A stretch of DNA of 64,000 nucleotides from DATDAW01 sp036524675. Lineage in GTDB: Bacteria; Verrucomicrobiota; Verrucomicrobiia; Chthoniobacterales; DASVRZ01. Below are positions 59,602 through 64,000 of the stretch, one piece after another. A program made the translations under genes and the position numbers. The notes beneath the pieces were generated by a model that did not search any database, was not told the origin of the DNA, and saw only the letters and a list, made by a program, of their open reading frames with translations. Each line of letters opens with the position of its first letter. Position 1 is the first letter of the stretch. The DNA lies in NCBI GenBank assembly GCA_036524675.1, contig DATDBU010000180.1:1-64000 (forward strand), written 5' to 3'.

Positions 59602-60851
59602 GGCTTCTCCAAAATGGAAATCGTCACATATGTCCCCGTTCCCGCGTGGCTGTAGCCGGCGGCGCGATGGACGTTTGGCACCTGGCAGAATGGATCGCCG
59701 AAATGCTGCGCGATTGTTTGCTGGCATTGCCAGAAGCAGAACACCATCTGCATCAAGCCGGTTGCCCCAACGGGATGGCCGCAGGCGAGCAGGCCGCCGC
59801 TTGGGTTCACGGGATTGCGGCCGGTGAGCGCCGGATGGCCTTCGTCGATGAAGCGCCCGCTTTCGCCGTATTTGCAAAGGCCCACGTCCTCGTACTGCTG
59901 CAACTCGGCGGACGCGTAGGCGTCGTGCAACTCCCAGACTTGAATGTCCTCACGCGGATCGCGGACGCCCGCCTGCCGGTAAGCCTCCAAGGCAGCCATG
60001 CGCCCGGCGCGGAACGAATGCACGCCGGGATATTTCAAATCGCGGTAGTCACTCTCACTCTCGTGCGGCAGGAGTGGCACGCGGCCGCGCGGACGATCGG
60101 CCATGCGCATCGTGTCGGAGCCGGAGCCGATGCCCGCGACGCGGATCGGATGGTCGCAGAATCTCCGCGCCGGCTCTTCGCTCGCGAGAATGACCGCCGC
60201 GGCGCCGTCGCTCATCACACACGTCGTCATCCGCCGGCACGGGTAGGCGATCATGGCCGATTGCATCACTTCCTCCACAGTCACCGGATGCCGATGCTGC
60301 GCGAAAGGATTGTGCGTGGCGTTACCGTAGTTCTTCACCGCCACGCGCGCCATCTGCTCTTCGGTCGTGCCAAACTCGTGCATGTGCCGCACGGCCATCA
60401 TCGCGTAGTAGCCCGTGTAGAAGCCGCCGAGCGGATAGTCGAACCGCGTGTCGCTCGCTAGCGCGATGAAGTCGTTGCCCTTCCACGTCTCGACCGTGCT
60501 CATCGTCTCGAAACCCATCGCCGCGCACACGTCGAAGCGCCCGCTCGCCACCGCCTGCACAGCCGCTTGAAAACAGAGCCCGCCGGTCGCGCCGCCGCCT
60601 TCGATGCGGATGTTCGGCTTCGGACAGAGCCCGACGAAATCCTGCACCATGGCGCCGGCCTTGAGCTGGCCGGTGAAATGATCAGAGAAATACGAGATCA
60701 CGCTGCCGTCGATGTCCGCAGGGGTGAGCCGCCCGCCGAGATCGCCGAGCGCGGCGTCCAATGCCTCCTTCACCATGAGCCTGAAATCCTTGTCTGGATG
60801 CGCCTTTGCGAACTTCGTGATCCCGCCGCTGAGCATATACACGGGGCGCAT
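59598..60851 (-). CDS. Thiolase-like protein without the catalytic cysteine
   Basis: 417 residues. Same family as the canonical thiolase at 48545 but the VEAACASGG Cys is Gly87 here (IEGGGATGGL), while the nearest Cys is six residues on. The conserved His region (VWELHDAYASAEL) and GHPVGATG are kept. Cys-free members of this family that pair with DUF35 proteins, such as the Ltp2-type aldolases, break C-C bonds by another mechanism. A retro-aldolase on a hydroxyacyl-CoA, rather than a thiolase, is therefore the better guess. Coupled by ATGA to the DUF35 gene. Start ATG 60851. Confidence 0.82.
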   Translation of the reverse strand: MRPVYMLSGGITKFAKAHPDKDFRLMVKEALDAALGDLGGRLTPADIDGSVISYFSDHFTGQLKAGAMVQDFVGLCPKPNIRIEGGGATGGLCFQAAVQAVASGRFDVCAAMGFETMSTVETWKGNDFIALASDTRFDYPLGGFYTGYYAMMAVRHMHEFGTTEEQMARVAVKNYGNATHNPFAQHRHPVTVEEVMQSAMIAYPCRRMTTCVMSDGAAAVILASEEPARRFCDHPIRVAGIGSGSDTMRMADRPRGRVPLLPHESESDYRDLKYPGVHSFRAGRMAALEAYRQAGVRDPREDIQVWELHDAYASAELQQYEDVGLCKYGESGRFIDEGHPALTGRNPVNPSGGLLACGHPVGATGLMQMVFCFWQCQQTIAQHFGDPFCQVPNVHRAAGYSHAGTGTYVTISILEKP

Positions 60852-60895
60852 GATTACTCATCCGCGCAATTGCTCCGTGGTGCAACTCAGCGAAG

Positions 60896-60921
60896 TAACG
60901 CGGGCAATCCTGTCCGCGTTA
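60896..60921. repeat. Single REP unit supplying the EF-G-like gene's stop codon
   Basis: A 26-base palindrome, TAACGCGGGCAATCC followed by TGTCCGCGTTA. The right end TTA is the TAA stop of the EF-G-like gene on the minus strand. Confidence 0.92.
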
Positions 60922-63000
60922 CTTGCCCGGGCGCTTGCCCTTCGCCTGGTCGATGACCCTCTGCTCCAGCTCCCGCGGCATCTCCACGTAGTGGCTGAAC
61001 TCCTCGCTGTGCACGCCGCGGCCGCCGGTGAGCGCGCGGAGCTGGCTGGAGTAGCGGTAGAGTTCCTGCGCGGGAACCTGGGCGCGGATGACCTGGAAAG
61101 CGCCATCGCCGTCCACGCCCAGGATGCTGCCGCGGCGGCCGGAAAGATCGCCCATCACCTTGCCCACGCAGTCCTCGGGGATGCGCACTTCGACCTCGTG
61201 AATCGGCTCGATCAGGCACGGCTTCGCCTTCGCGAAGGCTTCCTTGAACGCCCAGTATCCGGCGACTTGGAAGGAAATGTCGTTCGAATCCACCGGATGC
61301 ATTTTTCCGTCGTGAAAGTCGGCCTTCACATCGACCACACGGTAGCCGGCGAGGATGCCTTCGGCGCACGCGTTGTGCACGCCGCGCTCGACGGAAGGAA
61401 CGAAGACGCGATCGACCGCCTGGCCGGAAAGCGATTCGGTGAACTCGACGCCGGAGTCGCGCGGCGCCGGCGAGATGCGGAGCGCGACCTCGGCGAATTG
61501 GCCGGCGCCACCGGTCTGCTTTTTGTGCCGGTAACTCGCGTCGGCGGGCAGCTGGATCGTCTCGCGAAAAGCGACACGCGGCTCGACGAGCTCGACGTGA
61601 ACATTGAAACGTCGCCGGAGCCGCTCGGCGACGACCTCGAGATGGAGCTCGCCTTGCGCGGAGATGACAGTCTGGTGCAGCTGGGGATCGACGTGGAACT
61701 GGAACGCCGGATCTTCGTCGTGGAGCGTCGCGAGGCCAGCGGCGACGCGGTCCTCCTCGCCTTTGGCTTTCGTCTGGAGCGCCGCGTGGATGGTCGGTCT
61801 CGGATACTCGGCGGTGGGCAATCTCACGGGACGGCCCGAAGCACAGAGCGTGTTGCCGGTGTGCGTGTCCTTGAGCTTCACCACGGCGCCGATGTCGCCG
61901 GCGGAGAGGCTGTCGGTGGCCATGCGGTTGCGCCCGTTGAGCAAATAGATCTGGCCGATGCGCTCGGTGATGTTGCGGTCCGCATTGAAGAGTTCCATGC
62001 CGGTCGAGACGGTGCCGGAATAGACGCGGAAGAACGAAAGCTCGCCGAAGTGCTCCTCGGCCATCGTCTTGAAAACCTGTGCGACCGGGTCGGGATCGGT
62101 GAGGGCGACTTCGACCTCGGCGCCAGAGCCGTCCCGCGCCGTGATTTTCTGCCGGTCGGCGGGCGAGGAGCCGTACTTCGCGATGAAGTCGAGCAACCGC
62201 GCGACGCCGACGTCGGTCTCGGCTGAGAGGCAGAAAAGCGGGATGAAGAGCTGCCGCTGCACGGCTGCGTGAATACCGGCGCGGAGTTCGTCTTCCGAGA
62301 GCCCGCCCTCGTCGAAGAACTTCGCGAGCAAGGTATCGTCGGACTCGGCGATGAGTTCGACCAGCTCGCGGTGAAGCTGCGCGACACGCTCCTTCCACGC
62401 GCCCTTCGCCGGCTCTTCGCGGAATCTGCCGCGGCCCGTGGTGTCGTAGGTGACGATGTCGCTGCGGAGGACGTCGAGCACTTGGTTGAAGCCGGGGCCT
62501 GGATTCACGGGTACGTTCAGCGGGAAGACGCGAGGGCCGAAGTGCTCGCGCGCATCGGCGAGCGCGTCGTCGAAGCGTACGGTGGGTTTATCCATCGCGT
62601 TGACCACCACGATCTTTGGGATGCCGCAGGCAGTCGCGCAGTTCCACACGCGTTCGGTGCCGACACCGATGCCGTGCAGCGCATTGACCACCACGAGCGC
62701 GAAATCCGCGACACGCAGCGCAGAGAGCGCTTCGCTGAGGAAGTCGAGATAGCCGGGTGTGTCGATGATATTGAGTTTCTTCCCGAGCCACTCGGTGTGC
62801 AGGAGCGAGGCTTGCGTCGAGATTTGGCGTTGCTTCTCGCTGGCGTGGTAATCGGATACCATGGTGCCGTCGGCGATGCGGCCCATGCGCCCGATGACGC
62901 CGCTACACGCCAGCATGGCTTCGGCGAGCATGGTCTTGCCGGAGGAGGCGTGACCCACGATGGCGAAATTGCGGAGATCCGCAGTCCGATACGTGTTCAT
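60919..63000 (-). CDS. EF-G-like translational GTPase (second FusA-type paralogue)
   Basis: 693 residues from ATG 63000 (MNTYRTADLRNFAIVGH). P-loop GHASSGKTMLAEAML, switch II DTPGYLDFLSEAL, NAMDKP at the guanine site, and EF-G domains 2-5 including the C-terminal EVRIPEDCVGKVMGDLSGRRG, as in EF-G. It is not flanked by rpsL, rpsG or tuf, so it is a paralogue of the housekeeping EF-G. Such EF-G2 proteins may act in ribosome recycling or under stress; role unknown. Codons before ATG 63000 lie in a spacer with no ribosome site. Confidence 0.85.
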   Translation of the reverse strand: MNTYRTADLRNFAIVGHASSGKTMLAEAMLACSGVIGRMGRIADGTMVSDYHASEKQRQISTQASLLHTEWLGKKLNIIDTPGYLDFLSEALSALRVADFALVVVNALHGIGVGTERVWNCATACGIPKIVVVNAMDKPTVRFDDALADAREHFGPRVFPLNVPVNPGPGFNQVLDVLRSDIVTYDTTGRGRFREEPAKGAWKERVAQLHRELVELIAESDDTLLAKFFDEGGLSEDELRAGIHAAVQRQLFIPLFCLSAETDVGVARLLDFIAKYGSSPADRQKITARDGSGAEVEVALTDPDPVAQVFKTMAEEHFGELSFFRVYSGTVSTGMELFNADRNITERIGQIYLLNGRNRMATDSLSAGDIGAVVKLKDTHTGNTLCASGRPVRLPTAEYPRPTIHAALQTKAKGEEDRVAAGLATLHDEDPAFQFHVDPQLHQTVISAQGELHLEVVAERLRRRFNVHVELVEPRVAFRETIQLPADASYRHKKQTGGAGQFAEVALRISPAPRDSGVEFTESLSGQAVDRVFVPSVERGVHNACAEGILAGYRVVDVKADFHDGKMHPVDSNDISFQVAGYWAFKEAFAKAKPCLIEPIHEVEVRIPEDCVGKVMGDLSGRRGSILGVDGDGAFQVIRAQVPAQELYRYSSQLRALTGGRGVHSEEFSHYVEMPRELEQRVIDQAKGKRPGK

Positions 63001-63145
63001 AGTGCGGCTGGAACCGGGATTACTTTGACGCCGGGATGCGCAGATGGCCAGCAATACTCTCAGGCGCTCGGTGAAAGTCCGCGGGGCAGGAGCCCCGGGA
63101 AATGCTCGCACGAGGGCATAGGGCCTTCGCGCGAGCGCGAGAAAG

Positions 63146-63201
63146 TAACGCGGGCAATCCTGCCCGCGCCGGCAGAAACGCGGACAGGATTGTCCGCGTT
63201 A
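63146..63201. repeat. REP pair between the EF-G-like gene and aldehyde dehydrogenase
   Basis: 56 bases: TAACGCGGGCAATCC / TGCCCGCG, then CGCGGACAGGATTGTCCGCG with GTTA. It lies four bases after the aldehyde dehydrogenase stop on the minus strand. That stop is its own TAG, not in the REP. Confidence 0.9.
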
Positions 63202-63205
63202 CAGG

Positions 63206-64000
63206 CTACACGGCCATCGTGACCGTCTTCACCTCGGTATAGTTTTCGAGCGCGTATTCGCCGAGCTCGCGGCCGAGGCCGGATTGCTTGTAGCCGCCGA
63301 AGGGCGCGGCGGTGTCGAGCGCGTCGTAGCAGTTGATCCAGACAGTGCCGGCCTTGAGCCCGGCGGCGAGCCGGTGGGCCTTGCTCATGTCGCGGGTCCA
63401 GACGGCAGCGGCGAGGCCATAGGTCGTGCGGTTCGCGCGCTCCAGCACTTCGTCGACGTCGTCGAAGCGCAGGATGCTCATCACCGGGCCGAAGATTTCC
63501 TCGCGCGCAATCTTCATCTCATCGCGCACGTCGTCGAAGATCGTCGGCTCGATGAAATATCCGCGCTCACCCCAGCGGCGGCCGCCGGTGAGGAGATTCG
63601 CGCCGGTCTCGCGTCCGCTGTGGATGTAGCCCATCACTTTGTCGAACTGCTCCTGGCTGATTTGCGGCCCTTGCGTCGTCGCGGGATCGAACGGATCGCC
63701 GACCTTTTGCTTTTCCGTCCGCGCCAGCATGCGCTCGACGAATTCGTCGTGAATCCTGCCCTCCACGAAAAGCCGCGAGGCTGCGGTGCAGCACTGGCCC
63801 TCAAACCAAAACAGCCCGAAGAACGAGCCTTCGACCGCCGCGTCGAGATCGGCGTCGGCGAGGACGATGTTCGGGCTCTTGCCGCCGAGCTCGAGTGAGA
63901 CGCGCTTGAGGTTCGTGCGGCCCGCGGCGCGCATGATGAGCTTGCCGACTTCGGTCGAGCCGGTGAACGCGATCTTGTCCACGTCCATGTGCTCGGCGAG
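63206..64000 (-). CDS. NAD(P)-dependent aldehyde dehydrogenase, 5' end beyond the window
   Basis: The last 265 codons of an ALDH. The general-base Glu is in LELGGKSPN, the nucleophile Cys in EGQCCTAASRLF, and the cofactor contact in IAFTGSTEVGKLI. The C-terminal PFGGYKQSGLGRELGEYALENYTEVKTV is intact. Oxidises an aldehyde to an acid. The partial start means that the substrate class (for example retinal/betaine type) cannot be told; the ALDH class 1/2-like EFGCCTAASR form fits. It is the most upstream gene of the minus-strand cluster seen here. Confidence 0.9.
   Translation of the reverse strand, partial: LAEHMDVDKIAFTGSTEVGKLIMRAAGRTNLKRVSLELGGKSPNIVLADADLDAAVEGSFFGLFWFEGQCCTAASRLFVEGRIHDEFVERMLARTEKQKVGDPFDPATTQGPQISQEQFDKVMGYIHSGRETGANLLTGGRRWGERGYFIEPTIFDDVRDEMKIAREEIFGPVMSILRFDDVDEVLERANRTTYGLAAAVWTRDMSKAHRLAAGLKAGTVWINCYDALDTAAPFGGYKQSGLGRELGEYALENYTEVKTVTMAV

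Noticed and set aside
60712..62226. 504-residue plus-strand frame and 503-residue minus-strand frame over the EF-G-like gene
   Set aside because: Both are shadows in other frames with low-complexity composition; the EF-G frame has every GTPase motif.

Overview
The window reads as one contig of a GC-rich, Gram-negative, aerobic bacterium, most likely from the Verrucomicrobiota or a neighbouring phylum. The grounds are an alternative complex III (ACIII) respiratory operon, a PEP-CTERM sorting signal, DUF1573, an outer-membrane style lipoprotein, and many heptamer-periodic and palindromic dispersed repeats. The phylum is an inference; no rRNA gene is present.

Region 1 (1-25034) holds metal, sulfur, glycan and efflux genes. 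It opens with metal handling: a NicO-type Ni/Co exporter, a CDF exporter, then a palindromic MntR-like site in front of a translationally coupled multicopper oxidase / cupredoxin-ZIP fusion / cupredoxin set. Next come a CCA-type nucleotidyltransferase, galactokinase, serine acetyltransferase (EpsC type), a NifS-family cysteine desulfurase and a SprT-like metalloprotein. A feoA-feoA-feoB operon follows with a Fur-like box. Then a class III aminotransferase, a lipoprotein, a GT4 glycosyltransferase coupled to glycogen branching enzyme, and a complete cecR-ybhGFSR-like efflux operon with a TetR-type operator.

Region 2 (25196-34128) holds a hybrid histidine kinase, a 690-residue two-part protein of unknown function, a subtilase fused behind a complete PEP-CTERM protein, and a DUF1573 protein. 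Region 3 (34138-45747, minus strand) is the respiratory operon actA-B-C-D-E-F, then a small membrane protein, then ccoN-, ccoO- and cytochrome c-like genes. The CcoN-like subunit has lost nearly every heme and copper histidine, so this is not an ordinary cbb3 oxidase. It is the most unusual system in the window.

Region 4 (46163-48190) holds a methyltransferase, an ABC-2 type permease and tRNA-Ala(CGC). Just after the tRNA lies a short sequence that may be an integrase relic. From about 48.5 kb to the end the sequence looks visibly richer in GC. It carries an acyl-CoA catabolism cluster: two thiolase-family proteins (one without the catalytic Cys), a DUF35 partner, FabG, acyl-CoA dehydrogenase, acyl-CoA synthetase, a two-gene isobutyryl-CoA mutase with its G-protein chaperone, aldehyde dehydrogenase, an M28 peptidase and an EF-G paralogue.

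This last region is studded with one REP palindrome family (TAACGCGGGCA...TGCCCGCGTTA) surrounding a broken RAYT transposase. The REPs sit at gene ends, where several supply the stop codon, and two are carried in frame inside genes. A second class of repeat, tracts of 7-nt period, sits at gene boundaries across the whole window.
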